In this document: positions 1 through 9,720 of the stretch, in pieces
Layout: the number at the start of each line of letters is the position of its first letter
Numbering within the stretch: position 1 is the first letter of the stretch
Origin: a bacterium
Lineage (GTDB): Bacteria; Electryoneota; RPQS01
NCBI GenBank assembly: GCA_023382385.1
Contig: JAHDVH010000003.1
Span: 1 to 64,000 of the forward strand
Reading direction: 5' to 3'
Length of the DNA: 64,000 nucleotides
Notes under the pieces: model-generated
Told to the model about the DNA's origin: nothing
Database searches by the model: none
The model's input: only the letters and a program-made list of their open reading frames with translations
Program-made: the position numbers and the translations under genes

Positions 1-965
<965 letters not shown>

Positions 966-1056
966 AAATATTACAACTGAATTTGTCCGAAAATTGAATT
1001 GTTCAGGGCCTTCTGACTAAGTTCCGGGCGGAACCTATCAGAATCGCACATTTCCT

Positions 1057-1070
1057 ATTGTCAAAGATCA
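1057..1070 (-). promoter_or_regulatory. boxA-like antitermination element in rRNA leader
   Basis: On the minus strand the rRNA leader reads TGATCTTTGACAAT, close to the bacterial boxA consensus (TGCTCTTTAACA), about 90 bases before the 16S 5' end. Such elements recruit NusB/NusE for rRNA antitermination. Identification rests on motif and position only. Confidence 0.6.
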
Positions 1071-1102
1071 GGTTTAGCGCTTGTTGCCCTACGGGGTGCA
1101 GA

Positions 1103-1123
1103 ACGCCGGGCAGGACCCGGCGT
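1103..1123 (-). other. GC-rich hairpin in rRNA leader
   Basis: ACGCCGGG and CCCGGCGT form a perfect 8-bp stem around a 5-base loop, lying between the rRNA promoter and boxA. No U-tract follows on either strand, so it does not look like a terminator. It is probably a leader structure or part of pre-rRNA folding. Confidence 0.5.
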
Positions 1124-1154
1124 ATTTGACCGACCGTAATTTCAAGCAGGCCCT

Positions 1155-1183
1155 AATATAACCTCCTTCAGATTCTCAGTCAA
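1155..1183 (-). promoter_or_regulatory. rRNA operon promoter (sigma70-type)
   Basis: The minus strand has TTGACT (1183-1178), a 17-base spacer and TATATT (1160-1155). This is a near-consensus housekeeping promoter about 190 bases upstream of the 16S 5' end. An AT-rich stretch at 1200-1255 lies just upstream, where an UP element would sit. Expected start near 1148. Confidence 0.8.
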
Positions 1184-1338
1184 GTTGACAAAATAATCCA
1201 AATTGTCGTCAGAATGCATGTTAAATTTATAATAAATAATATTTTATAGATTTCCTGTGCTACTTGCGTGTGTGACCCAGGAGGCATTCGAGGAGAATTC
1301 TTGACAGCAGATTCCTCCCATTTAGTCCTTTTTAGTCA

Positions 1339-1367
1339 TTGCCTGTCCGCTGAAACTGTTGTAAATT
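1339..1367 (+). promoter_or_regulatory. candidate promoter implying a near-leaderless mRNA
   Basis: TTGCCT, a 17-base spacer and TAAATT end only seven bases before the ATG at 1375. No Shine-Dalgarno sequence precedes that ATG. If the promoter is real, transcription would start at or next to the start codon. Confidence 0.4.
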
Positions 1368-1374
1368 CCAATAC

Positions 1375-2205
1375 ATGAGAATTCTCTTCTGCCTTCTTTT
1401 AGCCGGCTCAGTCAGTTTTGCCCGAATGCTGGAGCCGGTGATTTCGCCCCGTGCGACTGGAATGGCCGGTGCGATCGTGGCCTCTCCTTTAGACCCAACC
1501 TCGGTCCTGCATAATCCGGCAGCTCTTTCGGCCCTGCAACAGATGGGGTCGGACATGAGTTTTGGAACACGAGTCGGCGGAACCGACCGATGGTTGTGGG
1601 CTTATGCAAATCCGATGTCTGATGAAGGCAGCCGTTTCGGATTCGGTGCGTATGCGGATGGACAGACACAGCCTGCAGACACCAAGTTCCTGGTGCCGTT
1701 TATCTCCGCATCATGGCAACCCATGGGAAGGTTGTCGTTAGGCGCAATTGCGCACATCATTCGAGAAGTCGCGCGCAAGAATCAGGACGACTCAAAGTGG
1801 AGCAATTCAATCGATATCGGCCTGCTCACACCCGGTGAGAGAGTAAATTTTGGTGTGAATGTTCGAAATGCCTTCGGGGGAACTTCCGTCGTGACCAAGA
1901 CCCTGCAAGGCGGAGCGGCAGTTTGCTCTGACAATAAGAAGTTAAACATTGCGTATCAATGGGACGGTGATCTGCTGAATGGAGTCAAATACCGGTACAC
2001 CGCCTCACGGCTCGGGACTGAATACGTGCTTGGCAAAGTCGGGATTGCGCGTGCAGGTTATGTCTGGTCTGATGTGCATCGCGTCACGTTTGGCACAGCA
2101 TTCGGGATGATGGACGGTGGCTCGCTGATTCAGCTCGGCTGCTCGCTGCCGACCAAAGGAAAGGCTCCGACTGAATGGAGCGTAGGATTGTCATATCGCA
2201 TTTAG
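1375..2205 (+). CDS. PorV/PorQ-like outer-membrane beta-barrel protein
   Basis: The 276-residue protein has a short signal peptide (residues 1-16) and then the family hallmark 'RATGMAGAIVA...DPTSVLHNPAAL', which matches the G-x-G-A/NPAGL block at the N-terminus of PorV, PorQ and related FadL-like barrels. The rest alternates hydrophobic and polar residues with glycine and aromatics, as expected of outer-membrane strands. PorV proteins shuttle type IX secretion cargo; this one is shorter than typical PorV (about 390 residues), so it may instead be a PorQ-like or unclassified relative. It lies 12 bases upstream of a subtilase bearing a type IX-style tail, which suggests a functional link. The start lacks a ribosome-binding site. 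Confidence 0.65.
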   Translation: MRILFCLLLAGSVSFARMLEPVISPRATGMAGAIVASPLDPTSVLHNPAALSALQQMGSDMSFGTRVGGTDRWLWAYANPMSDEGSRFGFGAYADGQTQPADTKFLVPFISASWQPMGRLSLGAIAHIIREVARKNQDDSKWSNSIDIGLLTPGERVNFGVNVRNAFGGTSVVTKTLQGGAAVCSDNKKLNIAYQWDGDLLNGVKYRYTASRLGTEYVLGKVGIARAGYVWSDVHRVTFGTAFGMMDGGSLIQLGCSLPTKGKAPTEWSVGLSYRI

Positions 2206-2217
2206 AAAGGGTGTCGC

Positions 2218-3855
2218 GTGTTCCGCTGTATTCTGATTTCTACTTTACTTCTTGGATTGGCCTCTGACGCATGGTCAGACGCCACACGATACTGGGTTTT
2301 TTTCGCAGACAAGGCCATCGCGCCCGGACGTGAATATCGCGTGTTGGACGAAGCACGGGAGGCGCTTTCACCGCGAGCCTTAGAACGGCGCGCAAAGCAC
2401 GGGATTTTCGAACTCAGTTACGGCGACGTGCCGCTTCATCAGGCATATGTGCGACAAGTTGAGGCGACCGGCGCTACCCTGCGCAAGGCAAGCAGGTGGC
2501 TGAATGCTGTGAGCGTTGAAGCGACCAATGAGCAGATTGCGCGAATTGGCGAATTAGCATGCGTGAGCAGCGTGCGACGATTCACTCGGGCAGTGAGCCT
2601 CGAGATTCCAGCGAGAGTGGGACAATCTGCCTTGGACTCCATAGCCTACGGCCCGAGCTTCGCACAGAATGAGCTTTCGGGAGTGCCCGAACTTCATGCA
2701 CGCGGACTGAGCGGCAGCGGGGTGCTACTGTGTATGCTGGATACGGGCTTTCGTACGGAGCATGTTTCGCTGTCTGGGCTGAACTATCTGGCCATGCGCG
2801 ACTTCATCAACGGCGATTCGATTGTGCACAATGAAGAGGGGCAGGACACACCCGATCAACAGTCACACGGCACGGCGGTTCTATCGGCTGCGGCGGGTCT
2901 GGACAGCGGAAACATCGTCGGCCCAGCCTATGGGGCCTTGTGGATGCTTGCCAAGACGGAGTACGTTCCCACCGAGACTGAAGTTGAAGAGGACTACTAT
3001 GTCGCGGCTTTGGAGTGGGCTGACAGCGCGGGAGCGGACATCACATCTTCGAGCCTTGGGTATATTGACTGGTACGAGCAGTCGCAAATGGACGGGCAAA
3101 CGACGGTTGTCACGCAAGCCGTGAACGAAGCTCAACGCCGCGGGATATTGGTCGTGACTGCGCAGGGAAATGAGCGCGGTTCTGAATGGGGCACCGTGAT
3201 TGCACCTGCAGATGCCGACAGTATTCTTGCCGTAGGATCCACAGATTCTCTCGGTCAACTTTCCGGATTTTCATCCCCCGGCCCGACGGCCGATGGACGG
3301 ATCAAGCCCGACTGTTCCGCACAGGGTTCCAGCACGTATTGCGCAATGGGCTTCACAACCAATCAGTATTGGAGGCTGTCCGGAACATCTCTCGCAACGC
3401 CTATCGTGGCCGGAATCGCCGCGCTGGTCATGGAAGCGAATCCGGACTGGACTGCACAGCAGGTCAGGCAGGCACTTATGCAAACGGCTTCACAGTCAAC
3501 ACTGCCGGATAACGATCTCGGCTGGGGGATTGTCAATGGTCCCGCAGCGGCTGATTATGTCTTCTCCAGCGTGTCACCGCGTGCCGTACTACCGAGCGTG
3601 ATTGGACTAAGAGTTTTCCCGAATCCGGTGAACGGCATCGCGACACTCTCGTTGAATCTCGACCGCGCTCAGCTTGGCACAGTGGTTGTTTACAACATCC
3701 TCGGACGCGAAGTGCTTCACTTTGGCGAGCAACCTTACGGGTCGGGTGTCAATCTGCTGGCCATCCCTGCCGATCAATTGGCAAGCGGGAAGTATCTGGT
3801 CAAGTTCGCGGGCGATGCCGGAGTCGCGGCTACGTCTGTGGTTGTCTTGAAGTAG
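2218..3855 (+). CDS. secreted subtilisin-like serine protease with C-terminal sorting domain
   Basis: A 545-residue S8-family protease starting at GTG, with AAAGGG eight to ten bases upstream. Order: signal peptide (1-20), propeptide-like segment (about 24-130), peptidase domain with catalytic Asp175 (LDTG), His217 (SHGT) and Ser391 (SGTSLATP), then an approximately 80-residue tail beginning 'LRVFPNPVNG' and ending 'SGKYLVKF'. That tail is the type A sorting domain recognised by type IX secretion machinery in FCB bacteria. All three catalytic residues are intact, so activity on extracellular protein is expected. It probably shares a transcript with the PorV-like gene 12 bases upstream. Confidence 0.9.
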   Translation: MFRCILISTLLLGLASDAWSDATRYWVFFADKAIAPGREYRVLDEAREALSPRALERRAKHGIFELSYGDVPLHQAYVRQVEATGATLRKASRWLNAVSVEATNEQIARIGELACVSSVRRFTRAVSLEIPARVGQSALDSIAYGPSFAQNELSGVPELHARGLSGSGVLLCMLDTGFRTEHVSLSGLNYLAMRDFINGDSIVHNEEGQDTPDQQSHGTAVLSAAAGLDSGNIVGPAYGALWMLAKTEYVPTETEVEEDYYVAALEWADSAGADITSSSLGYIDWYEQSQMDGQTTVVTQAVNEAQRRGILVVTAQGNERGSEWGTVIAPADADSILAVGSTDSLGQLSGFSSPGPTADGRIKPDCSAQGSSTYCAMGFTTNQYWRLSGTSLATPIVAGIAALVMEANPDWTAQQVRQALMQTASQSTLPDNDLGWGIVNGPAAADYVFSSVSPRAVLPSVIGLRVFPNPVNGIATLSLNLDRAQLGTVVVYNILGREVLHFGEQPYGSGVNLLAIPADQLASGKYLVKFAGDAGVAATSVVVLK

Positions 3856-3891
3856 TCCTAATCCAGATCAGTCATCGTAAGGACGATAGGC

Positions 3892-4806
3892 TTGAAGACG
3901 TCACTCACTCGCTATGCCTGGTTGTCGATCGTCGCCGCAGTCGCAACGATCGGACTAAAAGGTGCGGCGTACTATTTGACCGGATCGGTCAGTTTGTTGT
4001 CAGACGCGCTTGAGTCGTTTGTGAATCTGGCGGGGGCGCTACTGGCACTCGTCATGCTGATTGTCGCGGCGAGACCTCCGGATGACGATCACGCATACGG
4101 GCACGGCAAGGCAGAATACTTTTCAAGCGGCGCCGAAGGCGCCATGATTTTAGTCGCCGCCGGCAGCATTGCGTTCGCGGCAATTCAACGTCTGATTCAT
4201 CCGCAGCCGCTTGAGCAGATCGGCATCGGTCTCTTCGTCACAGCCGTTGCCGCATTGATCAATCTGTTCGCGGCACTCGCCATACGAAGAGCCGCGCGTA
4301 AGTACGACTCTGTGACTTTGTCTGCGAATTCGAGACACCTGATGACGGACGTGTGGACGTCAACCGGCGTCATCGGTGCCGTCGCGGTCGTTGGCCTTAC
4401 CGGATGGCAGACACTTGATCCAATTGTCGCTTTGTTCGTTGCCGCGAACATCGTCCGTGAAGGCGTCCAAATTGTGCGCATTTCCATCTCAGGATTGATG
4501 GACAAGACCATCAGCCCCGAAGAGCTGCAAAAAGTTGAAGCTGTCCTGGACGGCTTCAACTCGGAACATGTCAGCTATCATGCACTTCGAACGCGTCAAG
4601 CCGGCCAACGCAGATTCGTGTCGGTTCACATCCTCGTCCCGGGGCAATGGTCAGTGCATCGCGGCCACGAACTGCTCGAGAGCATTGAGGAACAAATTCG
4701 ACGCACAATCCCCAATTCTACGGTACTGACTCATCTCGAATCGCTCGAGGATCCTGCTTCCTGGGAAGACATTGATCTCGATCGTGGAGGGCCGGCACGT
4801 CAGTAG
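3892..4806 (+). CDS. cation diffusion facilitator family transporter
   Basis: A 304-residue CDF efflux carrier for divalent metals (Zn, Fe, Mn or Co; the substrate cannot be told). It starts at TTG with AAGGACGAT upstream. About six membrane segments fill residues 8-210. The metal site in the second segment is 'SLLSDALES', followed by the typical '[11 protein letters not shown]' loop. A cytoplasmic ferredoxin-like dimerisation domain occupies the last 90 residues, with an 'HILVPG' strand and 'THLE' near the end. Its last seven bases overlap the convergent dehydrogenase gene. Confidence 0.88.
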   Translation: MKTSLTRYAWLSIVAAVATIGLKGAAYYLTGSVSLLSDALESFVNLAGALLALVMLIVAARPPDDDHAYGHGKAEYFSSGAEGAMILVAAGSIAFAAIQRLIHPQPLEQIGIGLFVTAVAALINLFAALAIRRAARKYDSVTLSANSRHLMTDVWTSTGVIGAVAVVGLTGWQTLDPIVALFVAANIVREGVQIVRISISGLMDKTISPEELQKVEAVLDGFNSEHVSYHALRTRQAGQRRFVSVHILVPGQWSVHRGHELLESIEEQIRRTIPNSTVLTHLESLEDPASWEDIDLDRGGPARQ

Positions 4807-5783
4807 CCGCGCTTTTTGTCCACCACATACAACAGCGGTATCCCGTTCAGATAACGGGTCAAGTTCTCAGCAAAAATCTCATGCACGCGGTGAGTGTATT
4901 CCGGAAAGTTCCCGGACACGTGCGGAGTCATGAATACGTTGGAAAGCGAAAAAAGTTCCGAGTCTTCAGGAAGTGGTTCCGTCGCGAAGACGTCCAATAG
5001 TGCGTAGGCTGGTTTTCCTTCTTTCAGTGCCGCAATCAAGTCTGCCTCGTCGACGATTGAACCCCTTGCCACGTTAACAAAGACGCTTCCTTCCTTCATG
5101 AGCGGGAACAACCGACGGTTAAAGAGGCCGCGCGTCTGTTTCGTTGCGGGAATCGTTAGAATCACCACGTCGTTTTGCTCAAGTCGTTCTTCGAGCAACT
5201 CCATGGGGAAGACATGAATATTCCCTTTGCGCTCAGACGTCGCAATTGCTTCGACTCTCATGCCTGCCGCGAGCAGCAGGTCGGCAATTCCTTTTCCCAC
5301 TTCTCCAAATCCCACCACCAGTGCGCTCTTGCCGGCAAGCGTATTTCGTTCGAGAGTAATCTTCTTCTTCTGGTTCTTCCAATTCCGCGTGTGGCGCCAC
5401 TGATCCGCATATTCGAAGCGCTGCGCCCAGTAAAGCAGCGCCCCCATCACCCATTCTGCCATCGGACGCGCGTGCAGGCCGCGGCTGTTCGTCAGGATGA
5501 CTTCGCTGTCGATCAGTTTCTGAAACAGGCTGTGATCAACACCCGCGCTGGTCAAATGCACCCACTTCAGCTTCGGCGCCGCTTCATATTGCTGCTGCGT
5601 GAACCGATGCGCAAGAAATACCTCTGCATCGGAAATCTTGACAATGGCATCTTCTTCAGACTCCGCAAAGATCACTTCTGCCGCATAGTCGCTTGCGCCA
5701 TCAACCGCCGCGGCCAATTCGCGCTGCCGTTCGGGGTTCTGCGAGGCGTAGGATACAATCTTAAGTTTCTCAGAAGTGGACAT
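4800..5783 (-). CDS. D-2-hydroxyacid dehydrogenase (NAD-dependent)
   Basis: A 327-residue member of the D-isomer specific 2-hydroxyacid dehydrogenase family. The Rossmann motif is '[11 protein letters not shown]' near residue 160. The catalytic triad is visible as Arg in '[10 protein letters not shown]', Glu in 'FATEPLPE' and His in 'TPHVSG'. The substrate is not predictable; 2-ketoacid or glyoxylate/hydroxypyruvate reduction is usual. It runs tail to tail into the CDF gene with a 7-base overlap and is divergent from the MFS gene, 74 bases away. Confidence 0.87.
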   Translation of the reverse strand: MSTSEKLKIVSYASQNPERQRELAAAVDGASDYAAEVIFAESEEDAIVKISDAEVFLAHRFTQQQYEAAPKLKWVHLTSAGVDHSLFQKLIDSEVILTNSRGLHARPMAEWVMGALLYWAQRFEYADQWRHTRNWKNQKKKITLERNTLAGKSALVVGFGEVGKGIADLLLAAGMRVEAIATSERKGNIHVFPMELLEERLEQNDVVILTIPATKQTRGLFNRRLFPLMKEGSVFVNVARGSIVDEADLIAALKEGKPAYALLDVFATEPLPEDSELFSLSNVFMTPHVSGNFPEYTHRVHEIFAENLTRYLNGIPLLYVVDKKRGY

Positions 5784-5835
5784 TATTGTGCTACCTGTCT
5801 CTCATTGTTTCTGCCGGCATATGCTCAACTGATTC

Positions 5836-5850
5836 TCCTCTGCAGGAGGA
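5836..5850 (+). promoter_or_regulatory. ribosome-binding site buried in a small hairpin
   Basis: TCCTC (5836-5840) and GAGGA (5846-5850) are perfectly complementary around TGCAG. The strong Shine-Dalgarno AGGAGGA of the MFS gene is therefore paired with an upstream anti-SD. This could damp or regulate translation initiation at the TTG at 5858. Confidence 0.45.
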
Positions 5851-5857
5851 TACTCGA

Positions 5858-7063
5858 TTGCTGAATCTTGAGAAGTTAATCCCCCGCGGAATTCGACCGT
5901 TGTGGGCCGCGGCGAACGTGTCACTTATCGGAGATTCGTTGCACGATGTGGCAATCCTCTGGTTGATCTACGACCTGACAGGTTCCTCGACTGCCACGGG
6001 ACTGCTCGGAATCGCGCGCTACCTGCCGTCCATTCTGCTGGGAGTGTTCGCAGGGGCCTGGGTGGACCGCGCTCCGCGCAAGAGTGTGTTGCTGTGGACA
6101 GACGCCGTGCGTGTCGCGTTGGTCGGCTGTCTTGCAGTGTTGACCGCGACCGAGTGGATTAACGTGCCAAGCCTCTACACTCTGGCGTTCGCCATCGCCG
6201 TCTGTACAATCTTTTTCAATCCGGCTCGCGACGCAATCGTTACTCAGCTTGTTCCGCGGGAGCAAATCGTTCGCGCGACGTCGGTTCTGCAAAGCAGCCT
6301 GGGGATTGCCTACTTCCTGGGGCCACTTGCGGCCGCACTCTGCCTCCCAATCATCGGATTGTCCGGTCTGTTTGCGGTCGATTCGCTTACCTATGCGGTG
6401 TCGTTCCTGTTTATTCTTGCGCTCAAACCTTCACAGAGCGTGAGTCCCGTACAGGAGTCAACGGCATGGTCGATGGTCAGGGAAGGACTCAACTTCGCGA
6501 GAAAGAATCCATTCATTTATGGTCTGCTGTGGGTGACGGCAGTTGACAACTTCTTCATCATGGGTCTGGCGATTGTCGGCACTCCGATCTATGTGCGCCT
6601 GCATCTCGGACTCGGTGCGGACGCGTATGCAATTCTGCAAAGTTGCTTCGCGCTTGGCATCCTGGTCGGCAGCGTCCTGATGCATCGTTTTGGTCACAGG
6701 CTGCCGCGCGGCCGAACTTTGCTCTGGGCGATTGTCTTTGACGGGTTCTCGTTCACTGTATTCTTTTTCACGAACGAGTTGTGGACGACAGCGTTGGGAT
6801 GGTTCATTCACAGTATCGGAATACCGTTCATACTAATCTCGCGCACATCGCTGGTACAGTCCGAAGTCCCGTCTGCCTTGCAGGGCCGAGTCTTCAGCCT
6901 TGTTCAACTCACTGTCGTGGGGCTGAGCGCAATCAGCTCTGGAATGGTCGGCGTTATGCTCGAAGCGGTGTCTCCTGCCGCACTCTTCCTGATCATGGGG
7001 ATAGCGGCAGGCTTGGTCGGAGCGCTCGGTTTCCTGAATCGCGACTTACGGGAACGAGTGTGA
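5858..7063 (+). CDS. major facilitator superfamily transporter (enterobactin-exporter-like MFS)
   Basis: An approximately 401-residue MFS protein with about twelve hydrophobic segments. The loop motif 'GAWVDRAPRKSVLL' between segments 2 and 3 is the MFS signature A (G-x-x-x-D-R-x-x-R-R/K). The overall pattern resembles the EntS/Bcr-type exporters of small molecules; the substrate is unknown. The TTG at 5858 is preferred because AGGAGGA lies seven bases before it. An upstream in-frame GTG at 5786 would add 24 poorly conserved residues and has no ribosome-binding site. Confidence 0.85.
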   Translation: MLNLEKLIPRGIRPLWAAANVSLIGDSLHDVAILWLIYDLTGSSTATGLLGIARYLPSILLGVFAGAWVDRAPRKSVLLWTDAVRVALVGCLAVLTATEWINVPSLYTLAFAIAVCTIFFNPARDAIVTQLVPREQIVRATSVLQSSLGIAYFLGPLAAALCLPIIGLSGLFAVDSLTYAVSFLFILALKPSQSVSPVQESTAWSMVREGLNFARKNPFIYGLLWVTAVDNFFIMGLAIVGTPIYVRLHLGLGADAYAILQSCFALGILVGSVLMHRFGHRLPRGRTLLWAIVFDGFSFTVFFFTNELWTTALGWFIHSIGIPFILISRTSLVQSEVPSALQGRVFSLVQLTVVGLSAISSGMVGVMLEAVSPAALFLIMGIAAGLVGALGFLNRDLRERV

Positions 7064-7077
7064 GTATCTCGAGTCAC

Positions 7078-9120
7078 TCAACCGTTGTTTTCTGCATGTG
7101 CCGCCTTTGATTCTGCGGTCGGGTTCATCGGTTTCAACAGGCTTAGTCCTGCCGCGAGTAGTAAGAGTCCGCCAATCAGCCAAGGCCAAGGCACCCAAGC
7201 CGCATCGTCGGATGCAGCCCAACCCTGTGCGGCAAACCATTCTTCGAAGCGAAACACAATCATGCTTGCGGCATTGTTGATGAAGTGCCCCAGAATCGCC
7301 GGGAAAATCGAACCCGTACGAACTGCAATAAAACCAAGCAAGATTCCAAGTGCAAATGTCGGGAGAAAGCGATATGGATTCAAGTGCAGTATCGCGAAGA
7401 TCAAAGCGACAACGAGTATTGCGGTCCACTTCCCTGATTCTCGATCGAGACCGCGCAGCATCAGCCCGCGACACAGGTGCTCTTCCACAACCGCTGGGAG
7501 CAAGGCAATGATCCCTAACGCGACCCAGAGCGGTTGATCCTCCAGCGCACCGAAGAGATCCGTGAATTGCTGCAGCAAGTCCTCCGGAAATGGAAAGAGC
7601 ATGTGCTGAAACGTGGCAAGCTCTATGGTTAGAATCCATCCTCCGGCTACGGCAATTGCAGAGGCAAGAAGATTGCGCACACCGGGTGGTGTCCAGCCAA
7701 ACGCGGCCACAGGATCGTATCCACCCTGATACACCCATAGAGCAGCGAGCAGGGCCAACGAAATCTGCACGACAAATACGCCCGAGAGTGGATTGTCGGC
7801 TTGTGCCATCCCCCCCACTCCTCCAACCACAATAATCGCTACGGCGGCAAGCAGGGCGACTGCGCCGCTGGACAGTCTCTTGCCCGGCTCCCGGACAGGT
7901 TTGCGAAAGGGTGTCCACTTTACGTCCTCGGCATGTCGGAACAGCACGCTCTCCCGATTGAATTGCAGCGTCACCCAGTGCAGCGAAAGCAAGGCAAGCC
8001 CGACGGTACTGGCGACAGTAACTCCGAGTTCAAGCCACGGAGTCTGACCTGCGAGCAACGCGCGAACGAGCAGCGAAATGTTTGCGATGGGTACGACCGC
8101 AAGGAGTGGAGTTAGCTCTATCCCCGGCACCATGGAGACCATGGCGGGCAGTATGCTGATGAATATCATGGGAGTCAGCAAGGCCTGCCCCTCTTTGTAA
8201 TTGCGAGCGGTAACGGCCACGGCAAGAGAAACACCCGCAAAGGTCACCGCGATGGGTATCATTACGACAAGTACCAATAACAGTGACGGCAGCGAGACAG
8301 AGAAGCTCATCCCGGCTGACTCTCCGAACATACGGAACGCATACATGGTCGTAAAGCCCATGCTCACGAGATTCAACAGCGCAGTGATAATCGCGGTCGT
8401 GACCGTAGCCAGAAATTTCCCATAGACTAATTGCCTGCGCGACGCAGGGCTGACCAAAAGGGTTTCCAGCGTGCCGCGCTCCTTCTCGCCAGCAGTCAAG
8501 TCAATCGCCGCATAGAACGCACCGCTGAGTGTCATGATTATCAAGAAGTATCCGAGAAACCTGCCCAGCGCCGATCCTGCTGCCTGTTGCTCCGTTGCCA
8601 CATCGACCGACTCGAAAGTCAACGGGTCCACGAACGACGAGTCCAGTCCGAATAACTGCAGTCTGCGGCCGACCACACCATCCTTGTACTTATCCACCGT
8701 GCGCTCAATGCGTTCGCGAATCATTTCTGAAAAGTCGCGGCTGCTCAGGTAGTTTACCTGCACGGACGCGTGGCCTCCTGACTCAATGCTGTCCAGGAAA
8801 CCAGGTGACAGAGAGAGTGCGGCATCGATTTCCCCTGCCCGCAGCTTCTCGACCCAGTTTGTGGAATCTGCAAGCTCAATTAAGCTGCCGGAGTCATCCG
8901 CAAACAAGTCACCCGGCAAGGATTCCGGTGTTAACAATGCAACCACTGCAGTCTGCTGCTTTAACTTACCCACTTGCAAAAGAGTGATCTGCATGATACC
9001 GATAAATATCAGCGGGTACATGAGCAGGGGCAACACTACCGTGACCATCAATGTGCGTCTATCACGGTAGATATCACGAAGCTCTTTTAGGAAGACTGTG
9101 CGGATCGGAGAAGGGGACAT
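7078..9120 (-). CDS. ABC-2 type permease fused to CPBP intramembrane protease
   Basis: A 680-residue polytopic fusion. Residues 1-390 are an ABC-2/NatB-type permease with a first membrane segment at 20-45, a large extracytoplasmic loop (about 50-175), and a membrane block beginning 'LSGAFYAAIDLTAGEKERGTLE', the cytoplasmic signature of this class. Residues 410-660 are a CPBP (CAAX/Abi) glutamic protease with 'EEHLCR' (EExxxR) and the downstream histidine motifs 'ILHLNPYRF' and 'ILGHFINN'. This fusion architecture is known, normally next to an ATPase gene, but no ATP-binding subunit lies beside it here. Confidence 0.88.
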   Translation of the reverse strand: MSPSPIRTVFLKELRDIYRDRRTLMVTVVLPLLMYPLIFIGIMQITLLQVGKLKQQTAVVALLTPESLPGDLFADDSGSLIELADSTNWVEKLRAGEIDAALSLSPGFLDSIESGGHASVQVNYLSSRDFSEMIRERIERTVDKYKDGVVGRRLQLFGLDSSFVDPLTFESVDVATEQQAAGSALGRFLGYFLIIMTLSGAFYAAIDLTAGEKERGTLETLLVSPASRRQLVYGKFLATVTTAIITALLNLVSMGFTTMYAFRMFGESAGMSFSVSLPSLLLVLVVMIPIAVTFAGVSLAVAVTARNYKEGQALLTPMIFISILPAMVSMVPGIELTPLLAVVPIANISLLVRALLAGQTPWLELGVTVASTVGLALLSLHWVTLQFNRESVLFRHAEDVKWTPFRKPVREPGKRLSSGAVALLAAVAIIVVGGVGGMAQADNPLSGVFVVQISLALLAALWVYQGGYDPVAAFGWTPPGVRNLLASAIAVAGGWILTIELATFQHMLFPFPEDLLQQFTDLFGALEDQPLWVALGIIALLPAVVEEHLCRGLMLRGLDRESGKWTAILVVALIFAILHLNPYRFLPTFALGILLGFIAVRTGSIFPAILGHFINNAASMIVFRFEEWFAAQGWAASDDAAWVPWPWLIGGLLLLAAGLSLLKPMNPTAESKAAHAENNG

Positions 9121-9172
9121 AATCGATTTGGCGCAGGGCGAAAGTGATTAGGGCAATTCTGACCTCTAATAT

Positions 9173-9205
9173 AAACAAAGCGGACGGTTAAACACAACCG
9201 CCCGC
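9173..9205 (-). terminator. rho-independent terminator after the Nudix gene
   Basis: On the minus strand a stem of ten positions (GCGGGCGGTT/AACCGTCCGC, one mismatch, six-base loop, 9205-9180) is followed by TTTGTTTATATT. It lies 21 bases after the Nudix stop. The TATATT at 9173-9168 could double as the -10 of the permease gene, with a weak -35 inside the hairpin. Confidence 0.65.
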
Positions 9206-9226
9206 GCCACTTGCCGATGGACCGGT

Positions 9227-9658
9227 TCAGGTCGCCAGTGCGTCTGCAATGATCTCGCGATGATCGAAGGCGATCTGCTCAGGCAAACTCGAGAGGTCGA
9301 ACCACCTTGCCTCTTGGGCGTCGTCGCCGGCTGATATCACACCCGCTACCTCTGCACGGAAAACGACTGTTAGTGTGTGAAAGCGCGGATCACGGCCAGG
9401 TTTTGAGTAAACGCCGACCAGACACAACGACTCGGCGCTTAAACCAGTTTCCTCTGATAACTCGCGGGCAGCGGCATCTTCCGCGGACTCGCCATAATCA
9501 ATAAACCCGCCCGGGAGTGCCCAGCCTTCCGGCGGGTTCTTTCGCAATATGAGCAGTACTTTCCCCTCCCTAACGACGACAACGTCGGCGGTGGGGAAGG
9601 GATTCTTGTAGGTCGAGATTTGGTGTCCGCACTGGGGACAGTAACTGGTGAGTTCCAT
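9227..9658 (-). CDS. Nudix hydrolase with N-terminal zinc ribbon
   Basis: A 143-residue Nudix pyrophosphohydrolase. The full Nudix box is present: 'GGFIDYGESAEDAAARELSEETGL' fits G-x5-E-x7-R-E-U-x-E-E-x-G-U. A short zinc-ribbon-like start ('YCPQCGHQ') precedes it, as in NudC-like and ADP-ribose pyrophosphatase-like members. It likely cleaves a nucleoside diphosphate derivative; the substrate is unknown. The ATG at 9658 is preferred to the GTG two codons earlier because GGAG sits five bases before the ATG. Confidence 0.88.
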   Translation of the reverse strand: MELTSYCPQCGHQISTYKNPFPTADVVVVREGKVLLILRKNPPEGWALPGGFIDYGESAEDAAARELSEETGLSAESLCLVGVYSKPGRDPRFHTLTVVFRAEVAGVISAGDDAQEARWFDLSSLPEQIAFDHREIIADALAT

Positions 9659-9666
9659 GTTCACTC

Positions 9667-9699
9667 CAAAATAAAAGGCTCGAGTGGTACCCGAGCCTT
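9667..9699 (-). terminator. rho-independent terminator after the PDZ gene
   Basis: The minus strand has AAGGCTCG (9699-9692), a nine-base loop, CGAGCCTT (9682-9675), then TTTTATTTT. The hairpin starts 22 bases after the stop of the double-PDZ gene and lies only a few bases before the Nudix start, so it separates the two units. Confidence 0.8.
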
Positions 9700-9720
9700 C
9701 CTTGCTACTTCAAGATTTCA

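Larger units (their letters stand above)
966..1374. other. intergenic: divergent rRNA leader and PorV-like gene upstream region
   Basis: This 409-base gap holds the rRNA leader, hairpin, boxA and promoter on the minus strand, and the candidate promoter of the next plus-strand gene at 1339-1367. No tRNA or small open frame with a ribosome-binding site was seen. Confidence 0.7.

Noticed and set aside
1103-1123. Rho-independent terminator in the rRNA leader
   Set aside because: The stem is perfect but no U-tract follows on either strand, and termination there would silence the rRNA operon.
7046-7918. 290-codon frame overlapping the permease-protease fusion in another phase
   Set aside because: Same strand, shifted phase; the product is Arg/Cys/Ser-rich without domains, typical of an out-of-frame shadow.
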